DNA of 64,000 nt from Silvanigrella aquatica (lineage in GTDB: Bacteria > Bdellovibrionota_B > Oligoflexia > Silvanigrellales > Silvanigrellaceae), in assembly GCF_001907975.1 (NCBI RefSeq), contig NZ_CP017834.1:1598303-1662302 (forward strand), written 5' to 3'. A model generated the notes under the pieces. That model was not told where the DNA came from. It searched no databases and saw only the letters and a list, made by a program, of their open reading frames with translations. The number at the start of each line of letters is the position of its first letter. Positions within the stretch are counted from its first letter, which is position 1. Below, in pieces: positions 35,482-44,578 of the stretch. Both the position numbers and the translations under genes were made by a program.

Positions 35482-36180
35482 ATGATTCATATTCGAAAAA
35501 GTTCTGATCGTGGTAAGGGTGAATTTGGCTGGCTCCATGCAAAATATACCTTCTCTTTTGGCGAGTACTATGATTCTTTGTTCATGGGATTTAGAAATTT
35601 AAGAGTGATTAATGAAGATAAAGTAGAACCAGGACAAGGATTTCCTACCCATGGTCATCGTAATATGGAAATCGTGACCTTCATTATTTCTGGTAATTTA
35701 GAGCACAGAGATAGCTTAGGAACGGGCTCTGTCATTCGGGAAGGTGAAATTCAAGTTATGAGTGCAGGTAAGGGCATTCAGCATAGCGAATTTAATCATT
35801 CGAACTCTGAATTCCTGCATTTACTGCAAATTTGGATAGAACCTATTGTTAAAAATCAAGAACCAAGTTATCAGCAAAAAGATTTTTCGCAAATAAATGA
35901 AAAATTAACGCTCATTGTTTCACCAGAGGGAACCCGTGATTCCCTTAAAATAAAGCAGGATGTTAAAATATATAAAGCAATGCTTGCTGTTCAAGAAAGT
36001 TTTCAATATAAGCTGGAAAGAGATCGGCACGCATGGATTCAGATTGCAATAGGATCTATGACTTTTGGTGATAATATTATTCTCGAACAGGGTGATGGTC
36101 TTGCCATTTCAGAAGGGGATATTTTAGTTTTTTCAGCACCTAAAAGTCCCTGCCAGTTTTTAATTTTTGATTTACCTTAA
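35482..36180 (+). CDS. Pirin-family cupin (YhhW-like)
   Basis: Bicupin protein of the pirin family; bacterial members include YhhW, a quercetin 2,3-dioxygenase-like iron enzyme. The first cupin has FPTHGHRNMEIVTFIISGNLEHRDS with the iron His/Glu ligands, then MSAGKGIQHSEFN. The second cupin is degenerate as in most pirins. ATG 35482 is favoured over the TTG at 35464 since AAGGA (35470-35474) is 7 nt before it. Co-directional with the dioxygenase gene 36 nt upstream. Confidence 0.91.
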   Translation: MIHIRKSSDRGKGEFGWLHAKYTFSFGEYYDSLFMGFRNLRVINEDKVEPGQGFPTHGHRNMEIVTFIISGNLEHRDSLGTGSVIREGEIQVMSAGKGIQHSEFNHSNSEFLHLLQIWIEPIVKNQEPSYQQKDFSQINEKLTLIVSPEGTRDSLKIKQDVKIYKAMLAVQESFQYKLERDRHAWIQIAIGSMTFGDNIILEQGDGLAISEGDILVFSAPKSPCQFLIFDLP

Positions 36181-36216
36181 TTTGAAAAATTTATTATAAA
36201 TATGGAAAAATGAATA

Positions 36217-36783
36217 ATGGAAAAACATAAAGAATTTAATTTAGATTATTTAAAAAAAATTATGCTTAGAAATAAAAAAATTAAAATTAAATACACAATT
36301 CAGAAATGTAATTTTGGTTTTGTTTTTATAGCTATTTGTGATCTTGGCATTATATCTATTCAGTTTTCTGATTTTAAAGAGTTTTTTGAAGAAAAAATTA
36401 AAAATTTAAATCATAATAAAGTCATCGAAAATTTAGAGAACGCGGATCAACATGAATGGTCAAAAGAGATTTTAAATTATTTAGAAAATCCAACTCGGAA
36501 TTTTACTTTACCTATTTTTGTCGAAGGGACTTTTTTTCAGAAAAAAGTTTGGCAAGCATTAAAACAAATTCCTACTGGAAAAACTCAATCTTATAAAAAA
36601 ATTGCAGAGCAAATAGGATTGCCAAAATCAGTGCGCGCTGTGGCAAATGCCTGTGCTACCAATCCTATTGCTTTTGTCATTCCCTGCCATCGCATTATCC
36701 GTTCCAATGGCGCTTTAAGTGACTATCGTTGGGGCAAGGAGCGAAAAAGACAAATGCTTGAATTTGAAAAAGCGTTACTTTAG
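36217..36783 (+). CDS. ogt: Methylated-DNA--protein-cysteine methyltransferase (Ogt-like)
   Basis: Suicide repair enzyme removing alkyl groups from O6-alkylguanine. The acceptor Cys157 is in VIPCHRII, with the GKTQSYKKIAEQIG helix-turn-helix segment and the RAVANACATNP loop before it. Residues about 20-110 form the N-terminal domain typical of Ogt/Ada C-terminal halves. Length 188. Its stop overlaps the end of the convergent 553-residue exported protein by 9 nt. No upstream Ada regulatory domain is present. Confidence 0.94.
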   Translation: MEKHKEFNLDYLKKIMLRNKKIKIKYTIQKCNFGFVFIAICDLGIISIQFSDFKEFFEEKIKNLNHNKVIENLENADQHEWSKEILNYLENPTRNFTLPIFVEGTFFQKKVWQALKQIPTGKTQSYKKIAEQIGLPKSVRAVANACATNPIAFVIPCHRIIRSNGALSDYRWGKERKRQMLEFEKALL

Positions 36784-38436
36784 AGGAACGTTTAAGGATA
36801 GCGCTTTTTGAATTGCGATTTTATATCCATTCTGCACAGTTTTTGTAGGATCATTCTGACATTCTTCATTATCGATTGCTTCAATAAATGATTTTGCTGA
36901 AAAGATAATATGTTTAGATAAGCTTGAGCTTCTTTCAATATTAGAGTCATTTATATTTTTACTATAAATTTCATATAATGATTTTGACATGGCATTGCGA
37001 ACATGGGACTTATAATAACTTTTGCAAAAAGCGATTTTGGAATTCTGTTGGCTAAGATTATCCACTTTTTCTGAAGGATCTTCATCAAATTCAGGAAGAA
37101 TAATATTTTCGGATAATATGGGAAGCGTTATTTCCTCTGATGTAAGTGTTGCTATAGTGTCAGCATTGTTTTCTAACAAACTATCCGTTTCAGCAATGAT
37201 ATCAGTTGGTACATTATTTTCAGTTACTTTTTCATTTTTTAATTTTATTTCACTTTCTAATTCTTTGTGCGAGATTGTGCAAGGCATTTGTGATGGTAAG
37301 AATGTTGTTCCTGTGCATTGTACATAATTATTTTCTCCATCACCAATATTAAATGTAAAGTTATTTTGTGATCCTAGGTAACGGTTTAAAGTAATTGAGG
37401 AATTTTTTAAGACATATATATTTGGGGTTTCATTCCAAACGGAAATAAGTTTAAAATAATTAGGATTTTTAATATCTCCACCATAGTTCGAATCATTAAA
37501 TATGGAACAGCTGCCTAAGTTTGTTGATGAATAGTCTATTTTTTTAATTTCAATAGCATATCCAATACCAGCTGGTGCATAAACTTTAAAAGGAACGCAA
37601 TCTTTACTAGCAACCCCATAAATAATATTATTTGAAATTGAATTCACTTTATCATTATCTTTATATCTAATATTCATGCTTACTTGTTTTTTAAAGTGAA
37701 CATTTGAAGTATCAATTTTTAAATAAATATGACAATCATTTTCTCTAGCGATTACCGAACCAATTTGACAACTGTCTTTTTTCATAACAGTCTGAAGTGG
37801 TATTTGAATTCCATTTATCTCTTCAATTGTGATATCATTTGAACTTCTATTTACAAGACGTATTTTATGTAGTTCAGGATCATTCTCATGCGTCTCTTTT
37901 ATAGTGAGAGTTTTAGGCTCTAAATTCACTCCATTATCATTATGACCCAAAAGATTATTAGCAAAAAATATGGAATTGATTGAAGTGCGAATGAGTTTTG
38001 AAGCAATATAAACATTTTGTGGATCTATTTTACAATGAGGTTCACCATTTCCATTTGTAATGTTCGAAAAGGGATCTAAATCATGATCTTGTATTTGTTT
38101 TATTAAATCAAGAATTGATGTGATGTTCATGCCATCAATACCTGCGGTATAAGTCGCTAGTCCTGCAGTTAACGCAGTTACTAATAAACTATCTACCACT
38201 ATTCCATATTTAAGATTAGCGGGACTGTAGCTGTTACCTAAATTGTTGATAACACTTTGAAGTGTTCCACTTGGACCCACCATTTTATGCTGTAATTCAT
38301 TTTGGCATGACTTTGTATTAAAAATCACTTTTCTAATTTCATGCAAAAAATTTGTTTCATCAAAAAAATTGACTTCTTGGGCAGAGGCAGAAGAAACTGA
38401 TACAATGATAAAAGGATATATGATTTTTTTAAACAT
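36775..38436 (-). CDS. Large exported protein of unknown function
   Basis: I do not recognise this 553-residue protein. ATG 38436 is preferred over an in-frame TTG 4 codons upstream: GGAG lies 6 nt before it. A 20-residue signal peptide (hydrophobic core, cleavage near ASA-Q) is followed by a mostly polar sequence. Near residue 185-285 the strands TLTIKETHENDPELHKIRLV and so on resemble an immunoglobulin-like (ASH or choice-of-anchor) domain with two Cys. An acidic low-complexity stretch (about 390-450) and a helical C-terminal domain follow. It may be extracellular or envelope-bound. Confidence 0.75.
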   Translation of the reverse strand: MFKKIIYPFIIVSVSSASAQEVNFFDETNFLHEIRKVIFNTKSCQNELQHKMVGPSGTLQSVINNLGNSYSPANLKYGIVVDSLLVTALTAGLATYTAGIDGMNITSILDLIKQIQDHDLDPFSNITNGNGEPHCKIDPQNVYIASKLIRTSINSIFFANNLLGHNDNGVNLEPKTLTIKETHENDPELHKIRLVNRSSNDITIEEINGIQIPLQTVMKKDSCQIGSVIARENDCHIYLKIDTSNVHFKKQVSMNIRYKDNDKVNSISNNIIYGVASKDCVPFKVYAPAGIGYAIEIKKIDYSSTNLGSCSIFNDSNYGGDIKNPNYFKLISVWNETPNIYVLKNSSITLNRYLGSQNNFTFNIGDGENNYVQCTGTTFLPSQMPCTISHKELESEIKLKNEKVTENNVPTDIIAETDSLLENNADTIATLTSEEITLPILSENIILPEFDEDPSEKVDNLSQQNSKIAFCKSYYKSHVRNAMSKSLYEIYSKNINDSNIERSSSLSKHIIFSAKSFIEAIDNEECQNDPTKTVQNGYKIAIQKALSLNVPLK

Positions 38437-39048
38437 AATGCACTCCAAATAATAAAAATTATTTTAGATATTGTTAAATATTGAAATTTTTTTATCTATC
38501 AGAGATATAAAATCTGTAAATAGATTCATAGATAATTATAATATTTGTTTTTTAGATACAACAAAAATTATTATTATTTTAAAATAATAATAATGATAAT
38601 TTGATGTATTTGTTTTTATTATTTATTTCTATGTAAATTAAAATAAATTAAAATAATTATTTTGTTTAAATATTATGATTTATTTTTATTTATAAAATAA
38701 ATGTTTTTTGAAATATAAAGATTTTTTATGAATTTTAAAAATTAAAATACTTATTCTTAATATTTTTTAATATTTAAATATTTTTGAGATATTATTTTAT
38801 TATAATTTATCTGTCAGTAAAACCGATTAAATCAGGCGCGTTTTAAAAATTATATTTTTTTTCTGCAAAATCCCATAGCAAAAAAATGTATAGGTAAGCT
38901 TACAAATTTTAAAAAAGTTGCTTAAAGATAAATCGATTTTATTTGTAAAAAATTGAATTGCCCCTTTTCATGATTGTGGAAAGCTATGTATTGGATAAAA
39001 ATATACAGAAAACGAGGAGGTCTTTATCAATTTAAACTCTTAGTCATA
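38437..39048. other. AT-rich gap without a gene
   Basis: About 610 nt, extremely AT-rich in the first 350 nt. It is upstream of the exported protein gene and downstream of the outer-membrane protein gene. A GAGGAGG motif at about 39014-39020 looks like a ribosome-binding site but is not followed by a start codon in usable position, so it may be a relic. No tRNA, repeat or ORF is supported. Confidence 0.5.
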
Positions 39049-40002
39049 TTAGAATGTAAATTTTATTCCAGTATTTAATCCGTATGTAATATCATTTGTT
39101 GATTTATATTTTGAAATAAACTGATTATATTTCTCTTTGCCTTCAAAATCATAATCAGTTTCTAATTCGCTTACAATATTTGCGAACAAATTCATTTTAT
39201 TTGGAATGGCATTATAGTTTAAACCTAAATACACATCTGATTTAATTCGACTTTCGTAGCTTGTATCAACGAAGTCTGAACTGCCGTATTTTTTGGGTAT
39301 GAAATTTAAGTTGATACCAAAATCAACGCCTAATAATTCGTCAAAATAATATTGTCCATTACCGCCTAATTGAAAAGTGATATAGGAATCAATCTGAGTT
39401 TGAGAATTTTCGAATGACGTTTTTCCTATGTAAGTGAGATGAGATTTTGCATTCCAAATAAATGCATTGCGATTTTGGCTTAGAACAACTCCCAAGGCAA
39501 ATTGTGTATTTCCTGAAGCTACGGCATCTTCTTTGGGTTTAATAAGATCGGGTGAAAGTTGGGCAATGAAATCGAGATTAAATTTTGAGCTGTCTTTATT
39601 TTGCTCATTATATCTATTTAAATAAAAGAATTTGGGATTTTCAAATCCACTATTTCTTGAATGGGTACCATATGAAGAATTAGTTATTGTTAATTTTTCT
39701 GTTTTATTGTAATAGTCGAGATTAATTCCCAGAATATAATTTTTTTTTAAAGAATAAGAGAAAGTTTCTCCTAGCCTGACCCCATTGACTTCATATTGCC
39801 GAGAAGAAGAACGACTTTGATATTCTGTTTCATGAGTATTTTTAAATACAGTCAACACGGATTCGCTTAAAAACATATTTTCTTCTGGAATAAATGTTAA
39901 TTGACCCAGTTTTGGAGAGTTTGAAACTTCATTTTGCGCATGAGCAAGGCAGGGAATTAAGGCAACAAAAAAAGCGCTAAAGCATGACTTTAATTTTTTC
40001 AT
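39049..40002 (-). CDS. Outer-membrane beta-barrel-like protein
   Basis: A 317-residue exported protein with a 22-residue signal peptide (KKLKSCFSAFFVALIPCLAHA). The mature part alternates polar and hydrophobic residues and has many Tyr and Asn-rich loops, and it ends in Phe (GIKFTF), as outer-membrane barrels do for BAM recognition. The strands are roughly 10-14 residues with charged turns, fitting a 12-14-stranded barrel. The substrate or function is not indicated. Confidence 0.78.
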   Translation of the reverse strand: MKKLKSCFSAFFVALIPCLAHAQNEVSNSPKLGQLTFIPEENMFLSESVLTVFKNTHETEYQSRSSSRQYEVNGVRLGETFSYSLKKNYILGINLDYYNKTEKLTITNSSYGTHSRNSGFENPKFFYLNRYNEQNKDSSKFNLDFIAQLSPDLIKPKEDAVASGNTQFALGVVLSQNRNAFIWNAKSHLTYIGKTSFENSQTQIDSYITFQLGGNGQYYFDELLGVDFGINLNFIPKKYGSSDFVDTSYESRIKSDVYLGLNYNAIPNKMNLFANIVSELETDYDFEGKEKYNQFISKYKSTNDITYGLNTGIKFTF

Positions 40003-40223
40003 TTATCATTTCCAGTATTTAATTTTATAATGCATTTATCTTGTGCAATTATTTTGACAAGATCTATTCAATTAGAGGAGGAATTAGATAATAAATATGA
40101 TATTGTCAATTAATTTATGTAATTTAAATAAAAAATTTAGATATAAAATTATAAAAATTAAATTTAATTAGTTTATTTAATAATAATTTAAAAATATTTA
40201 ATTAATTTAAAAATTATTAATAA

Positions 40224-43200
40224 TTACAATGTTACGCTCGCTCCTGAGCGAATGGCCGTTTTTTGTTTCTTTCGCAAATGACTTGGAACATCACTTAAGT
40301 CAACAGAAACTAATTTTGAAACACCTGGTTCGCTCATAGAAATACCGTAAATAGTATCTAAGACTTCCATGGTTCTCCGGTTATGCGTAATGACAACAAA
40401 TTGGAATTCATTGCTTAAAGCATCGAGAACATCGTTGAAACGTCCGACGTTTGCTTCATCCAAAGGCGCATCGACTTCATCAAGGAAACAAAAGGGAGCG
40501 GGGGTGGTTTTGAGGAGACTAAAAATAAGTGAAATTGCAGTTAAAGCTTTTTCTCCACCACTAAACAGACTCATATTTTGCATTTTCTTGCCGGGCAAGC
40601 GCACAAGAATTTCAACTCCAGAGTTTAATAAATCTTGATCATTGAGCATATGAAGCTCTCCATAACCGCCAGGGAAGAGAACAGGGAAGATTTTTTGAAA
40701 TTCTATGTTTACTTTGTCAAATATCTCTTTGAAGCGCACTTTGGTATTTTCTTCAATTTCTTGAATGGATAAATAAAGTTCTTGAACAGAACGTTCAATA
40801 TCTCCTTTTTGTGTCGTTAAAAAGTTTAATCTTTCGCTCACATCTTTAAACTCTTCCAATGCTCTTTCATTGACGGCACCTAATTCTTGTATAGCAACAT
40901 GCAATTCTTTTATGCGATTTTCTAATTGGTTGCGCAAAGATTGATCGTTATTTGCTTCAAAAGGCAAATCTTGTGTGGCTAAATTATATTTTTCTAAAGC
41001 ATCTTTTAATGCTGTTTCGATAATAGTGTCATAGCGCGCCAGCTCAAGTTGTTTTTCGTTAATAAATTTTTGTTTAGAAGCTGCAGAATCTTTTTGTGAC
41101 TTTAATTTGCTTTCAAAAACTCTAAGTTCTTCTGAGTTTTCATTTTCTTCTTGAACTAAATATTCGAGCTTATCTTCATAAATCTTGACTTGTTTTTGAA
41201 AATTTCCAATTTCACTCGCTAAATGAACGACTTCACTTTCTCCATTGCTAATTTGAAAATCTAGATCATCAATTTGTGAAATAAAGGAATCCACTTTTTG
41301 CTGCATGCGCTTTAATTGAAAAACCATTTCTTCATAATATTTGCGATTGTTTGTTTGTCTTTCTAATATAACAGCGCGTTCGGATTTTTTGCTTTGTAGT
41401 TGTGTTAAAACTTCATCGCGTGTTTCTTTTTTATCTGAAAAGTCACTTTCGAAATCGTCTAAATCTCGTTGTAATAATTTGAATTCAGAATCGAGGCAAT
41501 CCATTTGTCCTTGATTTTTAGCAAAAGAATCCTTTGACTCCAACAATTCCGCTTGAAGTCTTTCTTTTTCTTCATCGAGGCGTGTTAAGTTCTCATCAAC
41601 GTGGCGCAGTTGTAAGTCATAATTTTCCAGCTGACTGGATAACTTAACAGATTCTACTTTTTCTTTTTCCAAAACAGATGCTAATTCTGCAACTTTAATT
41701 TCAATTTTCTTCTTTTTTTCAGATAAAGAATAAAGAGCACCTTCTGCACTAGCAAGTTTTTCCTGCATTTTTTCTTTTTGTACTTTTGCTTCGGAATATT
41801 CTCGGCGTTTTTGTAAAATACCTTGCGACGCGCCTTCTTGAAGAAGTCCGCAACTGAGACCGATTGTCCCATGAGAAATGGTGCCGCGTTCCGTAACAAA
41901 AATAAAATGCGGACTTTGGGCACATATTTTTCTTGCTTTTAATAAAATCCATTCGTCTTGGCATATGAAAATGCGATCAAAAATCTTTTTAGCAGAAGGC
42001 CATTTACAACTTTCCAAGCGATCACCCACACAGCGAATACCATGAATAGATTCTAAATTGGCTTTATCTGTTTCTTCAATTTGTGATAAATGTGTGACCA
42101 AATCTTTTACAAAAAGTGTTACTTTAGAAATAGATAATTCTTCAACTTTATCGACAATTTCAATAAAATCATCTGTATTTTCAAGTAGTGCTGCTTGAAA
42201 TAAATGAGGCATACAGTTTTCAAGAATGGTTTCATCATCCTTGTGTAAGGAAACAGCATCAAATAAAAAACCAGATATTTGATTAGAAAGTTTTTCTTTT
42301 AATGCTAAAGTCCCATCTGATAATCCACTATTTGATTCAACTAATTTTTGTAATACAGAAGCATGACTTGAAATTTCCATGTGCTGTTGCTTAATAATTT
42401 CACGTTCGGTATTGGATTGATCAAATTGTTTTTTAATGTTTTCAAGTTCCGATTCAATTTGATTGCGATTTAGCACAACTTCATTTAATCCCAAAGAAAC
42501 TTTGCTTAAATTGTCGGCAATACCTTTGCGATCAGCGGCAATTTGTCCACGAGATTGATGAGTTGTTCCATGATTTTCTGTAATTTTTAATATTTGTTGA
42601 TTGTATCTTGAAATTGTGTCTAACAAAGATTCATTACGTGCGCGTAAGGAATTGCGGCTTGTTTCGATAGCGCGCATTTCAGAACGAATTTCGTCTCCAC
42701 GCATGCGATCAACCTGTAAAGATTCATCCAATTCTTCAAGTTTTTCTTGAAAACTTTCTTTTTCAGCATCGAGTTTTTGTAAACTTAAGGTGAGTTTTTC
42801 AAGCTCTTCCATTAATTGAACTTGACGTTCTTCTTCACGTTTTAAATTGAGTTGTTCATCAGCAAGTTCTTTTTTAAATTTTTCTTTTTGCGTTATTCTT
42901 TCTTCGTGGCGACGTTTGTAATTTTCACTGCGTTCTTGGTATTTAGTAAGCGCAATTTTTTGATCATCGAGTTGATTTTCAGTTGCTTTCATTTGTTGAG
43001 TTAATTCCAGTTGCTTTGATTTTAAATCATTGGCAATGGATTCCCACTCACCCGCTTCAATAGTGGCTTGTTGAATTTCTGAAGATCTGCTATCAATTTC
43101 TTTTTTAATTTTACCTGCTAAATTGCGATAAAAACCCACATGATTTTTAATTAAAAGAATTTCTTTTTCTTTTAATTCTTGACTATATGATAATTTTTGT

Positions 43201-43847
43201 GAAGCTTTTTCAACTTGCTCTTCTAAAGAGTCTTTTTGTCGTGTAAGTTCTTGCTCAATTTCTTCTAAGTTTTTCATCCGTTCATTTGTAGAGGTCAATC
43301 TTTTTTCAGCTTCTTTTCTACGTACTTTAAATACGGTTATACCTGCTGTTTCTTCAAGAATTTCTCGTAAATCGTCAGGGGATGCTTGAATAATACGATC
43401 ACGTTTATCCTGCTGAATAATAGCGTAACTTTTTGAACCTAGACCAATGGATAATAAAAATTCGACAATATCTTTTAAGCGGCAGGGTTCACGATTCATA
43501 AAATATTCACGCTCGCCGCCGCGATTTATTCTTCTTCCAATCGATATCTCAGGTAAATGCATATATTCTGCTGGACAATGAAAGCCATCATTTGAAAATG
43601 TAAGTGTGACTTCCGCAAGGCTTAAGGGCTTTCTATTTTGAGATCCCGAAAAAATAATGTCCGTGGGATCGTCAGCGCGTAAACTTTTTGCTGTTTGTTC
43701 ACCCATGACCCAGCGCACGGCATCGATAATATTTGATTTTCCAGAACCATTGGGCCCAATGACACCCGTAATTCCATCATGATAATGAATGTTCACTCTG
43801 TCTGCAAAACTTTTAAATCCCGAGATATGGATTGATTTAAGCTTCAT
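40224..43847 (-). CDS. smc: SMC chromosome-segregation ATPase
   Basis: Condensin ATPase that organises and segregates the chromosome. The N-terminal head has SIHISGFKSFADR and Walker A GPNGSGKSN. About 450-residue coiled-coil arms flank a hinge (about 510-670), and the C-terminal head has the ABC signature LFSGGEKALTAISL and Walker B FCFLDEVDAPLD. ATG 43847 is the likely start (AAGGA 4 nt before it); the frame is open 17 codons upstream. It is 1207 residues, typical. No scpA or scpB gene is in the window. Confidence 0.96.
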   Translation of the reverse strand: MKLKSIHISGFKSFADRVNIHYHDGITGVIGPNGSGKSNIIDAVRWVMGEQTAKSLRADDPTDIIFSGSQNRKPLSLAEVTLTFSNDGFHCPAEYMHLPEISIGRRINRGGEREYFMNREPCRLKDIVEFLLSIGLGSKSYAIIQQDKRDRIIQASPDDLREILEETAGITVFKVRRKEAEKRLTSTNERMKNLEEIEQELTRQKDSLEEQVEKASQKLSYSQELKEKEILLIKNHVGFYRNLAGKIKKEIDSRSSEIQQATIEAGEWESIANDLKSKQLELTQQMKATENQLDDQKIALTKYQERSENYKRRHEERITQKEKFKKELADEQLNLKREEERQVQLMEELEKLTLSLQKLDAEKESFQEKLEELDESLQVDRMRGDEIRSEMRAIETSRNSLRARNESLLDTISRYNQQILKITENHGTTHQSRGQIAADRKGIADNLSKVSLGLNEVVLNRNQIESELENIKKQFDQSNTEREIIKQQHMEISSHASVLQKLVESNSGLSDGTLALKEKLSNQISGFLFDAVSLHKDDETILENCMPHLFQAALLENTDDFIEIVDKVEELSISKVTLFVKDLVTHLSQIEETDKANLESIHGIRCVGDRLESCKWPSAKKIFDRIFICQDEWILLKARKICAQSPHFIFVTERGTISHGTIGLSCGLLQEGASQGILQKRREYSEAKVQKEKMQEKLASAEGALYSLSEKKKKIEIKVAELASVLEKEKVESVKLSSQLENYDLQLRHVDENLTRLDEEKERLQAELLESKDSFAKNQGQMDCLDSEFKLLQRDLDDFESDFSDKKETRDEVLTQLQSKKSERAVILERQTNNRKYYEEMVFQLKRMQQKVDSFISQIDDLDFQISNGESEVVHLASEIGNFQKQVKIYEDKLEYLVQEENENSEELRVFESKLKSQKDSAASKQKFINEKQLELARYDTIIETALKDALEKYNLATQDLPFEANNDQSLRNQLENRIKELHVAIQELGAVNERALEEFKDVSERLNFLTTQKGDIERSVQELYLSIQEIEENTKVRFKEIFDKVNIEFQKIFPVLFPGGYGELHMLNDQDLLNSGVEILVRLPGKKMQNMSLFSGGEKALTAISLIFSLLKTTPAPFCFLDEVDAPLDEANVGRFNDVLDALSNEFQFVVITHNRRTMEVLDTIYGISMSEPGVSKLVSVDLSDVPSHLRKKQKTAIRSGASVTL

Positions 43848-44226
43848 AAGATCCTTGCGCTCAAAAATAGAAACGAATAAAAGCAAAGAGAGAATCACTC
43901 TCTCCTGATGGTCAGTATAGCAAATTCTTACTTACCAAACTAATGGCAAAAAAATTTCGCCCTGAGATTCTCTCTATCATAAGGTTCTTGATTTGATAAA
44001 ATTAAAAATGAAATGATACTTTAAGTACTAAATATAAATTAGATTTTTAATTTTTATATATAATTTTGCTCACAATTTAAAAATTTATAGATTCTTTTAT
44101 TTAAAACAATAAGTTTTTGATCTTAATTTGGGCAGTCCATAATTTGCATGAAGATCCTTTTTAAGTGTAATAATTCAAGGTGATTTTTTTTGTTGGTTAC
44201 AAACAATGAGAAAGGGGATATTTTTT
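43848..44226. other. Intergenic region between smc and the pdxJ fragment
   Basis: About 380 nt of AT-rich sequence holding the divergent promoters of smc and the plus-strand gene. A candidate TTGATC (44117-44122) lies upstream but a matching -10 is weak. No gene or RNA was seen. Confidence 0.45.
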
Positions 44227-44526
44227 ATGGCAACAGGGGGAGTAAATATTGATCATATTGCAGCACTGCGCCAACAACGCGGGACAAAATATCTCGATCC
44301 CATTGATGTGGCTGTTTTAGTGCAACTTACTGGAGCCGATCAAATTTCCGTTCATCTCCGCGAAGATCGTCGCCATATTCAAGATAGAGATGTGCGACTA
44401 CTTAAAGAAATGTTGCAAATCCCTTTGAATCTCGAAGTGGGTAACACAAAAGAAATGATCGATTTTTCTCTAGCCATTCGGCCAAACATGGTGACACTTG
44501 TTCCAGAAAAAAGAGAAGAAAATTAA
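44227..44526 (+). pseudogene. pdxJ: 5' half of pdxJ (pyridoxine 5'-phosphate synthase), truncated
   Basis: PdxJ condenses 3-amino-2-oxopropyl phosphate and deoxyxylulose-5-phosphate to pyridoxine-5-phosphate. Here only 99 residues are left, against about 240 in the family. They match PdxJ well: [48 protein letters not shown] and LVPEKREE. The stop follows at the point where a full PdxJ continues with the TEGGLD segment. This contains only the first four beta-alpha units of the barrel, so activity is unlikely. ATG 44227 has AAAGGGG (44211-44217) 9 nt upstream; an ATG at 44206 is also in frame. A 10-nt direct repeat (44520-44529 and 44547-44556) marks the break. Confidence 0.85.
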
Positions 44527-44563
44527 TTTCTAAAAATATTGCATTTAAATTAATTTTAGAAAT
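44526..44563 (+). terminator. Possible terminator after the pdxJ fragment
   Basis: ATTTCTAAAA (44526-44535) and TTTTAGAAAT (44554-44563) form a 10-bp stem, AT-only apart from one pair, on an 18-nt loop. It starts at the pdxJ stop codon. No T-run follows, so its role is uncertain. Confidence 0.3.
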
Positions 44564-44578
44564 AAATAAGGAAACAGA

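Noticed and set aside
39010-39048. GAGGAGG motif as the start of a small gene
   Set aside because: No ATG, GTG or TTG at a usable distance, and the following frame runs into the outer-membrane gene end.
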